DNA of 36,747 bases from Gammaproteobacteria bacterium (lineage in GTDB: Bacteria; Pseudomonadota; Gammaproteobacteria; Pseudomonadales; Azotimanducaceae): positions 1 to 36,747 of the forward strand of contig JAADHW010000164.1 in NCBI GenBank assembly GCA_013151695.1, written 5' to 3'. This document shows, piece by piece, positions 21,713-32,384 of this stretch. The translations under genes and the position numbers were made by a program. A model generated the notes under the pieces. It had not been told where the DNA came from. It saw nothing but the letters and a program-made list of their open reading frames with translations, and searched no databases. Each line of letters opens with the position of its first letter. Position 1 is the stretch's first letter.

Positions 21713-24700
21713 CTATCGATCCAAGGCAGCATGAAGATCTTGCAACCTTTGCACGTTTTCTCCTTGCCCCTGACGAATAGCAATCGCAATAGCTTCTCCA
21801 CCGGCAAGTGTAGTGGTGTAACACACTTTTTTCTGCAGGGCGAGGCGTCGAATCACTGCAGAGTCTGCTATTGACTGGCGCCCTTCAGTAGTATTGATGA
21901 TGAGGTCAATTTGCTCATTCTTCAACATGTCAGAGACATCAGGTCGACCTTCATTAACCTTGCCAATAAGTGCGCACTCTAGCCCACCTTCCATGATCAC
22001 CCGTCGCGTCCCTGGAGTGGCGACTAAGGTAAAACCAAGGTTCACAAAAGCAGCCACAATCGGTACAAGATGCAGCTTGTCAGATTTTTTAACACTGATA
22101 AAGGCACGTCCACTTTGAGGCAGTATCTCACCCGCCCCCAAAGATGCTTTAGCAAACGCTTCACCGAAGGTTTCACCGGTGCCCATCACCTCCCCCGTGG
22201 ATTCAGGCCCAAGAATCGGATCAACACCTTGAAATTTAGCAAATGGGAAAACAGATTCTTTCACATTGAAGGTTTGAGGAATGACCTCTTGGGTGAACCC
22301 TTGCTCTTCAAGGCTGGTTCCCACCATACAACGGGCTGCAATTTTGGCTAGTGATTTACCAATACATTTAGACACAAAGGGTACAGTTCTCGACGCACGA
22401 GGATTCACTTCTAAAACAAAAACATCCTCTCCTTGAACCGCCATCTGTACATTCATCAGCCCTACCACGCCAAGCTCAATAGCAATCGCTTTGACCTGTT
22501 CACGAATAGTGTCTTGGATACCCGGGTCTAAATTGTAGGGCGGCAATGAACATGCAGAGTCGCCGGAGTGAATTCCTGCCTGTTCTATATGTTGCATGAT
22601 GGCGCCGATCACAACTTGTTTGCCATCACTGACAGCGTCTATATCCACTTCTAAAGCTTGGTCTAAAAATCTATCTAACAGTACAGGTGAGTCGTTGGAA
22701 ACATCAACCGCATTATGCATGTAGTGCCTGAGCTCATCGTCGTTGTAGACAATTTCCATGGCACGGCCACCTAATACATAGGACGGCCGCACAACAATCG
22801 GATAACCTATTTCTTGAGCCCGTTCAACGCCTTGTTCGGCCTCAGAAGCCACTCTATTGTCAGGCTGGCGCAAGCCCAGCTTTTCGACTAATTGCAGGAA
22901 ACGCTCCCGGTCTTCTGCTCTATCGATGGCGTCCGCACTGGTACCAATAATAGGCACCCCAGCGGCCTCAAGGTCATTAACCAGCTTCAGTGGCGTTTGC
23001 CCGCCAAACTGCACAATCACACCTGTCGGTTGTTCTACATCTACTATGGCCAACACATCTTCTAAGGTGACAGGCTCGAAATACAATCGATCTGAGGTAT
23101 CGTAGTCTGTCGAAACTGTTTCTGGATTACAGTTGACCATAATGGTTTCGTAGCCATCTTCACGCATGGCTAACGCTGCGTGCACACAACAATAATCGAA
23201 TTCGATTCCTTGGCCAATGCGGTTAGGTCCGCCGCCTAACACCATGATTTTTTGTTTGTCACTGGGGTTTGATTCGCATTCTTCTTCATAAGTTGAATAC
23301 ATATAAGCGCTGGCAGCTGGAAACTCGGCCGCACATGTATCTACTCTGCGATAAACTGGGCGTACGCCTAATGCTTGTCTCAAGCTGCGCAACTGATGTT
23401 CATCGCTGTCAAGCAAGCTGGCAAGGCGTGCGTCAGAAAAACCCTTGCGCTTCAGCGCATACCAAGCGTTTCGATCCAACGCTTCAGCGGCTTGGTTTTG
23501 TAGCCCTTTCTCTGTCTTGACCAGATCTTCTATTTCAGCGAGAAACCAAGGGTCTATCTTTGAAATATTAAACGTCTCTTCCAAAGTCAGCCCTGCACGA
23601 AAGGCATCCGCCACATACCACACCCTCACTGGGCCTGGGTTGCCTAACTCACGCTTCAGCTTCGCCATCGCTTCAGGTTCTTGCAAATCTAAAACCGGAT
23701 CGAAACCCGACATGCCTGTTTCTAAACCACGCAACGCTTTCTGCATAGATTCTTGGAAGGTTCGGCCAATCGCCATCACTTCACCAACAGACTTCATCTG
23801 GGTAGTGAGCCTGTCGTTCGCCTGGGGGAATTTTTCAAATGTAAAGCGCGGCACCTTGGTGACCACGTAATCGATACTGGGCTCGAACGAGGCAGGTGTA
23901 ACGCCCCCGGTGATTTCGTTTGCGAGCTCGTCTAGGGTATAGCCTATAGCCAGTTTTGCGGCCACCCGAGCAATGGGGAAACCTGTAGCCTTCGAAGCCA
24001 ACGCTGAGGAACGAGACACGCGGGGATTCATTTCAATCACCACAATCTTGCCAGTATCTGGGTCAATGCCAAACTGTACGTTGGAACCCCATGTATCCAC
24101 GCCGATTTCACGTAGAACCGCAATCGATGCGTTGCGCAGCAGCTGATATTCTTTGTCTGTTAGCGTTTGCGCCGGCGCAACCGTTATGCTATCGCCGGTA
24201 TGCACACCCATGGGGTCAAGGTTTTCAATACAACAAACAATGATGCAATTGTCATTTCGGTCTCGCACCACCTCCATTTCAAATTCCTTCCACCCCAACA
24301 ACGACTCATCAATCAGCAGTTCCGAGGTGGGTGATAGGTCAAGACCCCGGGTGCATATTTCGATGAACTCTTCACGGTTGTAGGCAATGCCGCCACCACT
24401 TCCACCCATGGTGAAAGAAGGCCGAATTACACAAGGGAAACCTAATTGGCTTTGTACCTGCAATGCCTCTTCCACACTGTGTGCAATGGCAGACCGAGGG
24501 GTTTCCAAACCGATTCGCTTCATCGCACGATCAAAGCGTTCACGATCTTCGGCTTTATCTATGGCATCTTGGGTGGCGCCGATGAGTTCGACATTATGGG
24601 CATCTAAAACACCTTCACGGGCTAAATCTAGTGCACAATTCAGAGCAGTTTGGCCACCCATGGTAGGCAGCAAAACCTGCGGTTTTTCTTTGGCAATGAT

Positions 24701-24928
24701 GCGCTCAACAGTGCGCCATTCTACCGGCTCAATATAGGTGGCATCCGCCATTGCCGGGTCGGTCATGATGGTGGCTGGGTTCGAATTCACCAGCACTACT
24801 CGATAGCCTTCCTCACGCAGCGCCTTACACGCTTGCGCGCCCGAGTAGTCGAACTCACAAGCCTGGCCGATGACAATAGGCCCCGCGCCTATGATAAGAA
24901 CAGTTTCAATGTCGGTTCGTTTAGGCAT
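21713..24928 (-). CDS. carB: Carbamoyl-phosphate synthase large subunit
   Basis: 1071 aa; duplicated ATP-grasp synthetase halves ([56 protein letters not shown]) and C-terminal MGS-like domain. Confidence 0.97.
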   Translation of the reverse strand: MPKRTDIETVLIIGAGPIVIGQACEFDYSGAQACKALREEGYRVVLVNSNPATIMTDPAMADATYIEPVEWRTVERIIAKEKPQVLLPTMGGQTALNCALDLAREGVLDAHNVELIGATQDAIDKAEDRERFDRAMKRIGLETPRSAIAHSVEEALQVQSQLGFPCVIRPSFTMGGSGGGIAYNREEFIEICTRGLDLSPTSELLIDESLLGWKEFEMEVVRDRNDNCIIVCCIENLDPMGVHTGDSITVAPAQTLTDKEYQLLRNASIAVLREIGVDTWGSNVQFGIDPDTGKIVVIEMNPRVSRSSALASKATGFPIARVAAKLAIGYTLDELANEITGGVTPASFEPSIDYVVTKVPRFTFEKFPQANDRLTTQMKSVGEVMAIGRTFQESMQKALRGLETGMSGFDPVLDLQEPEAMAKLKRELGNPGPVRVWYVADAFRAGLTLEETFNISKIDPWFLAEIEDLVKTEKGLQNQAAEALDRNAWYALKRKGFSDARLASLLDSDEHQLRSLRQALGVRPVYRRVDTCAAEFPAASAYMYSTYEEECESNPSDKQKIMVLGGGPNRIGQGIEFDYCCVHAALAMREDGYETIMVNCNPETVSTDYDTSDRLYFEPVTLEDVLAIVDVEQPTGVIVQFGGQTPLKLVNDLEAAGVPIIGTSADAIDRAEDRERFLQLVEKLGLRQPDNRVASEAEQGVERAQEIGYPIVVRPSYVLGGRAMEIVYNDDELRHYMHNAVDVSNDSPVLLDRFLDQALEVDIDAVSDGKQVVIGAIMQHIEQAGIHSGDSACSLPPYNLDPGIQDTIREQVKAIAIELGVVGLMNVQMAVQGEDVFVLEVNPRASRTVPFVSKCIGKSLAKIAARCMVGTSLEEQGFTQEVIPQTFNVKESVFPFAKFQGVDPILGPESTGEVMGTGETFGEAFAKASLGAGEILPQSGRAFISVKKSDKLHLVPIVAAFVNLGFTLVATPGTRRVIMEGGLECALIGKVNEGRPDVSDMLKNEQIDLIINTTEGRQSIADSAVIRRLALQKKVCYTTTLAGGEAIAIAIRQGQGENVQRLQDLHAALDR

Positions 24929-24933
24929 TTTCT

Positions 24934-26076
24934 TTAGGCACCATCCGCGTGGGTGGTCATCATGTCGATGAATTTATCGAACAAATATAAACAGTCATGA
25001 GGACCCGGGCTTGCTTCCGGATGCCCTTGGAAGCTAAATGCTGGTAAATCCGTACGCTCAATGCCTTGCACTGTGCCGTCAAACAAAGACACATGGGTGC
25101 ATTTCAAATTATCTGGGAGTGTCTCACCATCTACAGCAAAACCGTGGTTTTGACTGGTGATGATGACTTCTTTGGTTTGGTTGTCTTGCACCGGGTGATT
25201 TGCGCCATGATGCCCGTGGGGCATCTTTACCGTACTTGCGCCACTGGCTAAGGCTAATAGTTGATGACCGAGACAGATGCCAAATATAGGTACGCCTGAG
25301 GTCAGCAGAGATTTGATCGCCTCAATGGCGTAGCTGCAAGCCTGCGGATCGCCAGGTCCGTTAGACAAGAAAATACCATCCGGTTGCAGGGCCAATACAT
25401 CGGCTGCTGGAGTTTGTGCCGGCACTATCGTGAGTTCACAAGCTCGATCGGCCAGTAACCTAAGGATGTTGCGTTTCACGCCAAAATCATAAGCGACAAC
25501 TTTGAACTTTGTTTCTTTGCGCTGGGAGTATCCCGCTTCAAGGTCCCAACTGGTTTCGCTCCAGGTTCTTTGCGCGCCGGTCACCACTTTGGCAAGGTCC
25601 ATACCTTCTAGGCCAGGGAATTTTTTAGCCTGAGCAAGCGCGTCATCACGCCCAGCATCTGCATGGGCCTGGGGTCCGGCGAGTATGCAACCCGCCAGCG
25701 CGCCTTTTTCGCGAATCAATCGGGTTAGACGACGGGTGTCTATATCCGCAATGGCAACCACATTCTTGGCCACCAAGTAGTCGGGTAAACTTTGCGTTGC
25801 GCGCCAACTGCTCATTTTTCGTGGCGTCTGCCGAATGATCAACCCAGCCGCCCACACTTGATCTGACTCTTCGTCTTCTTCATTGACCCCAGTGTTGCCA
25901 ATTTGTGGATAGGTCAACGTGATCATCTGCGCAGCATAAGAAGGGTCCGTCAGTATTTCTTGATAACCCGTCATAGAGGTATTGAACACCACCTCACCAA
26001 TTGAAGATCCTTCGACCCCAATCGACTGGCCGAGAAATACACTACCGTCCTCTAACGCGAGTATTGCCGGTATCAA
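24934..26076 (-). CDS. carA: Carbamoyl-phosphate synthase small subunit (glutaminase)
   Basis: [14 protein letters not shown], glutamine amidotransferase motif [29 protein letters not shown]. Confidence 0.97.
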   Translation of the reverse strand: MIPAILALEDGSVFLGQSIGVEGSSIGEVVFNTSMTGYQEILTDPSYAAQMITLTYPQIGNTGVNEEDEESDQVWAAGLIIRQTPRKMSSWRATQSLPDYLVAKNVVAIADIDTRRLTRLIREKGALAGCILAGPQAHADAGRDDALAQAKKFPGLEGMDLAKVVTGAQRTWSETSWDLEAGYSQRKETKFKVVAYDFGVKRNILRLLADRACELTIVPAQTPAADVLALQPDGIFLSNGPGDPQACSYAIEAIKSLLTSGVPIFGICLGHQLLALASGASTVKMPHGHHGANHPVQDNQTKEVIITSQNHGFAVDGETLPDNLKCTHVSLFDGTVQGIERTDLPAFSFQGHPEASPGPHDCLYLFDKFIDMMTTHADGA

Positions 26077-26117
26077 GCAGGTGCCCTCTATATTTAGCTG
26101 AGAATTCTATCTAGGAA

Positions 26118-26146
26118 AGCCGCTTGCTAGCGTGAACTAGGCGGCT
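26118..26146 (-). promoter_or_regulatory. Stem-loop in the carA leader (attenuator-like)
   Basis: Minus strand AGCCGC-ctagttcacgctagcaa-GCGGCT followed by TTTCC, 41 nt upstream of the carA start. Confidence 0.4.
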
Positions 26147-26233
26147 CAACTTGGGGAGGAGAGTCTACGCATTTAGCTTGAAAAAATCATCCTGATTCGG
26201 CCATAAGTGCGTGTGAGAGTTCAGTATTAAGGC

Positions 26234-27058
26234 TTAGTTCACACCCAGTAACATTTGCATGTCATATAAGCCTGCAGGCTGTGCATTGACATAACGCACA
26301 GCACGTAATGCCCCCTGGGCAAAGTTCATTCGGCTTTGGGCACGATGAGTAATTTCAATACGTTCACCTTCCGCGGCGAACATCACAGTATGCTCGCCAA
26401 CGATGTCGCCACCACGCAGGGCTGAAAAGCCTATGGTTTTTCGGTCTCTGGCTCCGGTAATACCTTGGCGGCCATAAACTGCATCGGTGTCAAGGTTACG
26501 TCCTAAAGTGTCTGCAAGAATTTCACCTAAGCGCACCGCGGTTCCCGAAGGCGCATCAACTTTGTGGCGGTGATGCATTTCCATGACCTCCACATCTACA
26601 GAGTCGCCTAGGGCTTTAGCCGCATCTGCGACTAACTTAAACATGACATTCACGCCAACACTCATATTCGGCGCCATAAACAAGGCCATGTGTTGCGCGT
26701 GTTGTTGTAGGGCTGATAACTGCGCCTGTGAAAAGCCGGTCGTGCCAACGACCATCGCCTTACCCTGGGCGCCACAAACCTGCGCAAGCATGAGTGTTGC
26801 CTCGGGCACGGTGAAATCGATGACTACGTCGAATGCCTCTAGCTGGGTGAGTTGGGTGGTCGAATCTGCAGTTGGCATCGCAGCGATGTTGATGCCTAAC
26901 TTGCCTACGCCGGCGAGTTCACCAACATCCGCACCCAGTGCATCACTGCTTGGATGTTCAAAGGCAGCAGCCAATGTGAGGTCACTAGATTCTTGTATCG
27001 CCTGCACCAGGGTCTTGCCCATGCGCCCCGTTGCACCCGTGACGGCAACTCTAATCAT
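26234..27058 (-). CDS. dapB: 4-hydroxy-tetrahydrodipicolinate reductase
   Basis: VAVTGATGRMGKTLVQAI, VIDFTVPEAT, VVGTTGFS, ANMSVGVNV, EMHHRHKVDAPSGTA. Confidence 0.96.
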   Translation of the reverse strand: MIRVAVTGATGRMGKTLVQAIQESSDLTLAAAFEHPSSDALGADVGELAGVGKLGINIAAMPTADSTTQLTQLEAFDVVIDFTVPEATLMLAQVCGAQGKAMVVGTTGFSQAQLSALQQHAQHMALFMAPNMSVGVNVMFKLVADAAKALGDSVDVEVMEMHHRHKVDAPSGTAVRLGEILADTLGRNLDTDAVYGRQGITGARDRKTIGFSALRGGDIVGEHTVMFAAEGERIEITHRAQSRMNFAQGALRAVRYVNAQPAGLYDMQMLLGVN

Positions 27059-27116
27059 GACAGTCCTATTTTTTGAAGTACTGAGCCAAATTTGCGCTCA
27101 GATTGGCCCGATTACG

Positions 27117-28244
27117 TTAACGTTTCAAGCCATCAAAGAAATCACGAACGCCATCGAACCAAGATTTTTCCTTCGGAGAGTGTTTTTCGCTTGCGCCTAA
27201 AGACTCTTTGAACTCTTTTAATAAGTCCTTTTGCCGATCTGTCAATTTTACCGGCGTTTCAACCAATACCTTACATAAAAGATCACCCACACCTCCACCG
27301 CGCACTTGGGTGACACCCTTACCTCGTAGCCGAAAGGCTTTTCCAGTTTGGGTTTCACTTGGAATCTTCAATTTGACGCGACCATCCAAGGTTGGCACCT
27401 CAAGCTCACCACCCAAGGCAGCGTCAACAAACGATATTGGCACTTCGCAATATAAGTGTTTACCCTCGCGAACAAAAATAGCGTGCTCTCGAACTTCCAT
27501 TTGTACGTATAGGTCACCAGGAGGACCGCCATGCATGCCGGCTTCTCCTTCACCGCTCAGACGAATGCGATCTCCATTGTCCACCCCCGCAGGAATTTTC
27601 ACGGACAACGTTTTGTTTTTCTCAGTGCGACCCGCACCACCACAGCTTCGGCATGGATCAGTAACCACCCGACCTTGACCCCGACAGCGTGGACAAGTTT
27701 GTTGTAGTGAGAAGAACCCTTGAGAAACTCTAACTTGGCCTGCACCTCGGCAATCTGGGCAAGCTTCAGCACTAGTACCCGGTGCCGCACCAGACCCATC
27801 ACAAGGCTCACAAGCCGCAAGCACTGGAATACGAACTTCTACAGTGTCGCCGTTAACTGCTTGTTCAAGATCAAGATGCATGTTGTAACGAAGATCGGCA
27901 CCGCGCGCGACGCCATTGCTGCGCCCACGACTGCCGCCAAATATATCGCCAAACACATCACCAAATATGTCGCCGAAATTGCCTTCCATGTTGAAGCCAC
28001 CGCCACCCGCTTGGTTTTGATCTACCCCGGCGTGACCAAATTGGTTATAGGCTTGGCGTTTGTCAGCATCAGTGAGAATTTGGTAAGCCTCGCTGGCTTC
28101 CTTAAATTTTTCTTCAGCGTCAGGCGCGTCCGGATTTCGATCAGGATGAAACTTCATCGCCAAGCGACGATAAGCTTTTTTCAGGTCGTCGTCGGATGCA
28201 TCACGACTAACGCCTAGAACATCGTAGTAATCTCTTTTGGACAT
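27117..28244 (-). CDS. dnaJ: Chaperone protein DnaJ
   Basis: J-domain ([33 protein letters not shown]), Gly/Phe region, four CxxCxGxG-like zinc motifs. Confidence 0.97.
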   Translation of the reverse strand: MSKRDYYDVLGVSRDASDDDLKKAYRRLAMKFHPDRNPDAPDAEEKFKEASEAYQILTDADKRQAYNQFGHAGVDQNQAGGGGFNMEGNFGDIFGDVFGDIFGGSRGRSNGVARGADLRYNMHLDLEQAVNGDTVEVRIPVLAACEPCDGSGAAPGTSAEACPDCRGAGQVRVSQGFFSLQQTCPRCRGQGRVVTDPCRSCGGAGRTEKNKTLSVKIPAGVDNGDRIRLSGEGEAGMHGGPPGDLYVQMEVREHAIFVREGKHLYCEVPISFVDAALGGELEVPTLDGRVKLKIPSETQTGKAFRLRGKGVTQVRGGGVGDLLCKVLVETPVKLTDRQKDLLKEFKESLGASEKHSPKEKSWFDGVRDFFDGLKR

Positions 28245-28261
28245 TTATATACCCTAACAGC

Positions 28262-28290
28262 GTGACCCCTGAGGCTGCCTTCAGGGTCAC
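28262..28290 (-). promoter_or_regulatory. Stem-loop in the dnaK-dnaJ intergenic region
   Basis: Inverted repeat GTGACCCTGA...TCAGGGGTCAC with one bulge; no U-tract on the transcribed strand. Confidence 0.5.
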
Positions 28291-28319
28291 ACTTTGGCTT
28301 ACTTATTCAAACCAAGCCA

Positions 28320-30260
28320 TTACTTGTTGTCTTGGTCTTTGACCTCTTCAAATTCTGCGTCAACTGCGTCTGCTTCAGCAGGATCTACATCTGGCGCACC
28401 CGCACCCATGTCACCCACATCGGGACCGTCACCGGAAGCCGCTTGCGCTTCGTACATTTTTTGTGCCAAAGCCGCTGATGCTGCCGACAAAGTCTGCATC
28501 TTCGCCTCAATGGCTTCTTTGTTGTCGCCTTTGAGTGCGTCTTCCAGGTCTTTGGCTGCTGCCTCAATGGAAGTTTTATCTTCCTCCGTGGCGGTATCAC
28601 CCGCGTCAGTTACCGCTTTGCGAGCACCATGTACTAAGCCGTCAGCCTGATTACGCAACGTCACCATTTCTTCGAATTTCTTATCTTCTTCCGAGTGGGC
28701 TTCTGCATCGCGCCCCATCTGATCAATTTCTTCTTCAGACAAGCCGCTAGAGGCCTTAATGATGATCGATTGCTCTTTGCCGGTGGCTTTGTCTTTCGCC
28801 GAAACATTCAATATGCCATTGGCATCTAGGTCAAAGGCCACTTCAATTTGCGGCATACCCCGAGGTGACGGTGGAATGTCTGCCAGATCAAAACGACCCA
28901 AAGACTTATTTTGGCCTGCTTGTTTACGCTCACCCTGCAGGACATGAATGGTCACTGCTGTTTGGTTGTCATCTGCAGTGGAGAATGTTTGTGTCTTCTT
29001 GGTCGGGATGGTGGTGTTTTTCTCGATGAGTGTACTCATGATCGAGCCTAAGGTTTCGATACCCAAGGACAACGGAGTCACATCCAATAACAACACATCG
29101 GTGACATCACCAGACAATACTGCTGCTTGAATCGCAGCACCCATGGCCACTGCTTCGTCCGGATTCACATCCTTACGTGCTTCTTGACCAAAAAACTCTT
29201 TAACCTTTTCTTGCACCAGAGGCATTCGCGTCTGGCCACCTACCAAAATCACATCGTCGATGTCTTTAATGGTTAAGCTGGCATCGTCTAGCGCAGTACG
29301 GCAAGGACCGATGGTACGGTTGACCAATTCACCCACCAAAGATTCAAGCTTGGCGCGGGTCAACTTGAGCACTAAGTGCTTAGGGCCGGTTTGGTCGGCG
29401 GTGATATAGGGCAGATTAATTTCGGTTTGCTGGCTATTCGACAGTTCAATCTTGGCTTTTTCTGCCGCTTCTTTTAAACGTTGCAGGGCCAGTGGATCGT
29501 TGTGCAGATCTACGCCGTTGTCTTTCTTAAACTCTTCTGCGAGATATTCGATGACACTCAGATCAAAATCTTCACCACCTAAGAACGTATCGCCATTAGT
29601 CGACAACACTTCGAACTGGTGTTCGCCATCTACCTCTGCGATTTCGATGATAGAGACATCAAAAGTGCCGCCACCCAAATCGTATACTGCAATCTTGGAG
29701 TCGCCACGGTTCTTATCCATGCCATAAGCCAGGGCTGCAGCAGTTGGCTCGTTGATGATGCGCTTCACTTCAAGGCCGGCGATTTTACCTGCGTCCTTGG
29801 TCGCTTGGCGTTGTGAATCATTAAAATAGGCTGGCACCGTAATAACCGCTTCGGTGACCGCTTCGCCTAAATATTCCTCAGCCGTTTTTTTCATCTTTTT
29901 CAAGATTTCGGCAGACACCTGAGGGGGTGCAAGTTTTTCACCCTTAACGTCAATCCAGGCATCACCGTTAGACGCCTCGGTAATCGAGTAGGGCACCATT
30001 TTTATGTCTTTTTGTACAACATCGTCTTTGAATTTGCGGCCAATCAAACGTTTTACCGCAAACACCGTGTTGACCGGATTGGTCACTGCCTGACGCTTGG
30101 CATTTTGGCCCACCAAGATTTCGCCATCTTCGGTGTAAGCCACAATGGAAGGTGTGGTTCGATCCCCTTCCGAATTTTCGATGACACGTACGTCACCACT
30201 ATCAAGTACTGCCACGCAAGAGTTGGTTGTACCTAAATCGATTCCTATAATTTTACCCAT
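28320..30260 (-). CDS. dnaK: Chaperone protein DnaK (Hsp70)
   Basis: [65 protein letters not shown], acidic EFEEV C-terminus. Confidence 0.98.
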   Translation of the reverse strand: MGKIIGIDLGTTNSCVAVLDSGDVRVIENSEGDRTTPSIVAYTEDGEILVGQNAKRQAVTNPVNTVFAVKRLIGRKFKDDVVQKDIKMVPYSITEASNGDAWIDVKGEKLAPPQVSAEILKKMKKTAEEYLGEAVTEAVITVPAYFNDSQRQATKDAGKIAGLEVKRIINEPTAAALAYGMDKNRGDSKIAVYDLGGGTFDVSIIEIAEVDGEHQFEVLSTNGDTFLGGEDFDLSVIEYLAEEFKKDNGVDLHNDPLALQRLKEAAEKAKIELSNSQQTEINLPYITADQTGPKHLVLKLTRAKLESLVGELVNRTIGPCRTALDDASLTIKDIDDVILVGGQTRMPLVQEKVKEFFGQEARKDVNPDEAVAMGAAIQAAVLSGDVTDVLLLDVTPLSLGIETLGSIMSTLIEKNTTIPTKKTQTFSTADDNQTAVTIHVLQGERKQAGQNKSLGRFDLADIPPSPRGMPQIEVAFDLDANGILNVSAKDKATGKEQSIIIKASSGLSEEEIDQMGRDAEAHSEEDKKFEEMVTLRNQADGLVHGARKAVTDAGDTATEEDKTSIEAAAKDLEDALKGDNKEAIEAKMQTLSAASAALAQKMYEAQAASGDGPDVGDMGAGAPDVDPAEADAVDAEFEEVKDQDNK

Positions 30261-30306
30261 GGTTTGTCTCCATATTCCTAGCAGGGGCGCATTTTGTTCA
30301 CAGCCT

Positions 30307-30335
30307 TATATTTGGCCAAATCGTCGAAGTTCAAG
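30307..30335 (-). promoter_or_regulatory. Putative sigma32 (RpoH) promoter for dnaK
   Basis: Minus strand CTTGAA-N14-CCAAATATA, compared with consensus CTTGAA-N13-17-CCCCATnTA. Confidence 0.55.
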
Positions 30336-30352
30336 GCCACGTGGTGGGATAT

Positions 30353-30952
30353 TTACCCTTGGACTACGATCACTTTGGCTGCTCGTACCAAGCGGCCGTT
30401 CAATACATAACCTTTAGCCATCACTTCCATCACCGTATTGGGCTGCGCATCTGGATTTGGCACCATGGCTAAAGCTTCGTGGTGTTGTGGATCAAAGGGC
30501 TCGCCTAGAGGGTCAATTTGTTCAACGCCTGAGCGAGCTAGCGTCTCCACGAACAATTTCAACGACAGCGCCACCCCTTGCGCAATCGGCTGCGCACCCT
30601 CCGTCGTAGCAGCAGTTTCTTCAGCCTTTTCAAGGCTGTCGAGCACTGGGAAAAGGTCGTTTAACAGCCTTTCCACAGCAAATTTATGTGCATTTTCAAC
30701 ATCTTTCAAGGCCCGACGCTTGACGTTTTCTACCTCAGCAAAACTGCGCAGAAGTTGGTCATTGAGTTTGGTTATTTGCTCTTCAAGATCAACTTCGTCT
30801 TCGTCATCAGCCGAGACTTCTGGCTCGCAAGGCGCCGCTTCTTCAGGGTCTTGTTCCTGAGCGTCTTGTTCCTGAGAGCCTTCTTCCTGAGAAGTTTGTT
30901 GCGCAAGTTCTTCTTGCGCCTTCTTTTCCTGTTCAGATTGTTCGTCAGCCAT
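30353..30952 (-). CDS. grpE: Nucleotide exchange factor GrpE
   Basis: RSFAEVENVKRRALKDVENAHKFAVERLLNDLFPVLDSLEKA, LVRAAKVIV C-terminus; next to dnaK. Start set at MADEQSEQE (30952). Confidence 0.95.
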   Translation of the reverse strand: MADEQSEQEKKAQEELAQQTSQEEGSQEQDAQEQDPEEAAPCEPEVSADDEDEVDLEEQITKLNDQLLRSFAEVENVKRRALKDVENAHKFAVERLLNDLFPVLDSLEKAEETAATTEGAQPIAQGVALSLKLFVETLARSGVEQIDPLGEPFDPQHHEALAMVPNPDAQPNTVMEVMAKGYVLNGRLVRAAKVIVVQG

Positions 30953-30984
30953 CAACCGTTTACCACCACACAAAACCTGGCAGG

Positions 30985-31014
30985 TTTATGTGGCCGAAGC
31001 GCACTAATTACAAG
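30985..31014 (-). promoter_or_regulatory. Putative sigma32 (RpoH) promoter for grpE
   Basis: Minus strand CTTGTA-N15-CCACATAAA, resembling CTTGAA...CCCCATnTA. Confidence 0.5.
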
Positions 31015-31061
31015 GGGAAAATAGATTTTTTTCGCGCGCCCAGCAGATTTGCGACCACTAG

Positions 31062-31237
31062 CCTGGATTATTTATGAAGAAGTATAACGAGGGTGTCGAG
31101 AGTGGTAAAAACACGGGGTGGCACGGACTGGAGGGCACGCAGGCGTGCTTGGCAGCACGTCGAGTACCCGTAAGGAGTACGCCCTGTGGTTTTGCTGCTA
31201 TCGGCGCCCGCAGTCGGTTGTTCATGAATAGTCCAGG
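31062..31237. mobile_element. MITE-like non-coding element between hrcA and grpE
   Basis: 176 bp. Terminal inverted repeats CCTGGATTATTTATGAA (31062-31078) and TTCATGAATAGTCCAGG (31221-31237), 15/17 identical. CTAG on both flanks (31058-31061 and 31238-31241). Internal inverted segments 31106-31120 / 31180-31194 plus a GCACG-CAGG-CGTGC hairpin. No credible ORF. Confidence 0.72.
31081..31109 (-). promoter_or_regulatory. Outward-facing sigma70-like promoter inside the MITE-like element, directed at grpE
   Basis: Minus strand TTTACC-N17-TATACT. Confidence 0.45.
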
Positions 31238-31251
31238 CTAGGATGATGGCT

Positions 31252-32301
31252 TTAACCGTGTCGCATGGCCGCGCTGAGAAGTCGGGCAGTAACATCAACT
31301 ACAGGAATAACATCTTTGTAGTCCATGCGGGTTGGACCGATCACACCAAGCACGCCTGCGACTTGCCCATTAACTTCGTAAGATGAAGTCACCAAAGACA
31401 TATCACCCAGGGGCTGATAGCCAGATTCGTCGCCTATAAAAAGTTGCACTCCGCTACTTTCTAGGCAGCGATCAAGCAGATGCAACACCCGCCCCTTGCG
31501 CGAGACCGCATCAAACAGTGTTTTAACCGTGTCCGTATCCGCAGAAAAATCTAGTAACCGACTTTCGCCGCTGACCAACAGCTCTTGGCCTTCTTCATCA
31601 GTTTCGGCAAACGCCATCGACGCAACATCAAATGCTGCCTGCATCAGGTGGTCCATCTGATCTTTATCTTTCTGCATGCTGTCTAAAATAGAGCGGCGAA
31701 TGTCGATCAATGAGCAACCACCAAACTCGTGATTGATGAAATTGGCCGCTTGGTTGAGTTCCACCGAGGTATAGTCTTGTTCGGTGTGAATCACTCGATT
31801 TTGCACTTCGCGGTCATTCAGCACCAAAATGACCAACACCCGCTCGGCATCGAGACGAACAAATTCTACGTGCCGAAGATTCACTTGCTCACGAATTGGC
31901 GTGGTGATCAAACAGGTCATCTGAGTAATTTTTGAGAGCAGGTCTGTGGCTGACGCAACCAACAGGCTCGGCGCGAGATCAGGGTTAAGCTCTGCCTCCA
32001 GTTCCTTCACCCGGGTTTCTTCCCAGGGCTCGACACTCAATAGAGAATCAACAAAAAATCGATAACCTTGATCGGTGGGCACCTTGCCCGCGGAGGTATG
32101 CGGAGACTTAACTAAGCCAATGGACTCAAGCTGGCCCATGATGTTGCGTATAGTCGCTGAAGAAACCTGCACATCAGCATGCGTGGCCAAGTATTTTGAA
32201 GCCACCGGCGTGCCGTCAGCAATGTATTGCTCAACCAGAAGCTTAAAAAGCTGCTGCGCTCGCGGGTCTACTTGACTGTCAAAATGTGCCGCACCCGTCA
32301 T
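31252..32301 (-). CDS. hrcA: Heat-inducible transcription repressor HrcA
   Basis: N-terminal winged helix LVEQYIADGTPVASKYLATHADVQVSSATIRNIMGQLESIGLVKSPHTSAGKVPTDQGYRFFVD; C-terminal GVLGVIGPTRMDYKDVIPVV. Confidence 0.96.
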   Translation of the reverse strand: MTGAAHFDSQVDPRAQQLFKLLVEQYIADGTPVASKYLATHADVQVSSATIRNIMGQLESIGLVKSPHTSAGKVPTDQGYRFFVDSLLSVEPWEETRVKELEAELNPDLAPSLLVASATDLLSKITQMTCLITTPIREQVNLRHVEFVRLDAERVLVILVLNDREVQNRVIHTEQDYTSVELNQAANFINHEFGGCSLIDIRRSILDSMQKDKDQMDHLMQAAFDVASMAFAETDEEGQELLVSGESRLLDFSADTDTVKTLFDAVSRKGRVLHLLDRCLESSGVQLFIGDESGYQPLGDMSLVTSSYEVNGQVAGVLGVIGPTRMDYKDVIPVVDVTARLLSAAMRHG

Positions 32302-32384
32302 AAGATCAAAACTACATCTTCTCTGGTCGTTTTCTTATACCAGCGATTGCCCTGTCATGCACTATTTGATGGTAGGCTCCCAGC

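Noticed and set aside
26583-27200. 205 aa plus-strand ORF opposite dapB/dnaJ
   Set aside because: Antisense to dapB and the dnaJ end; Ser/Thr/Ala-rich shadow frame.
27720-28217. 165 aa plus-strand ORF opposite dnaJ
   Set aside because: Antisense to the conserved dnaJ J-domain/zinc region; shadow ORF.
31068-31298. 76 aa ORF on the minus strand between hrcA and grpE
   Set aside because: It overlaps the hrcA 3' end and runs through the inverted-repeat element; no recognisable domain. Treated as a chance ORF in the MITE-like sequence.
32302-32384. Possible LexA box upstream of recN
   Set aside because: CTGGTCGTTTTCTTATACCAG has CTG and CAG ends but wrong spacing for CTG-N10-CAG; no convincing SOS box seen.
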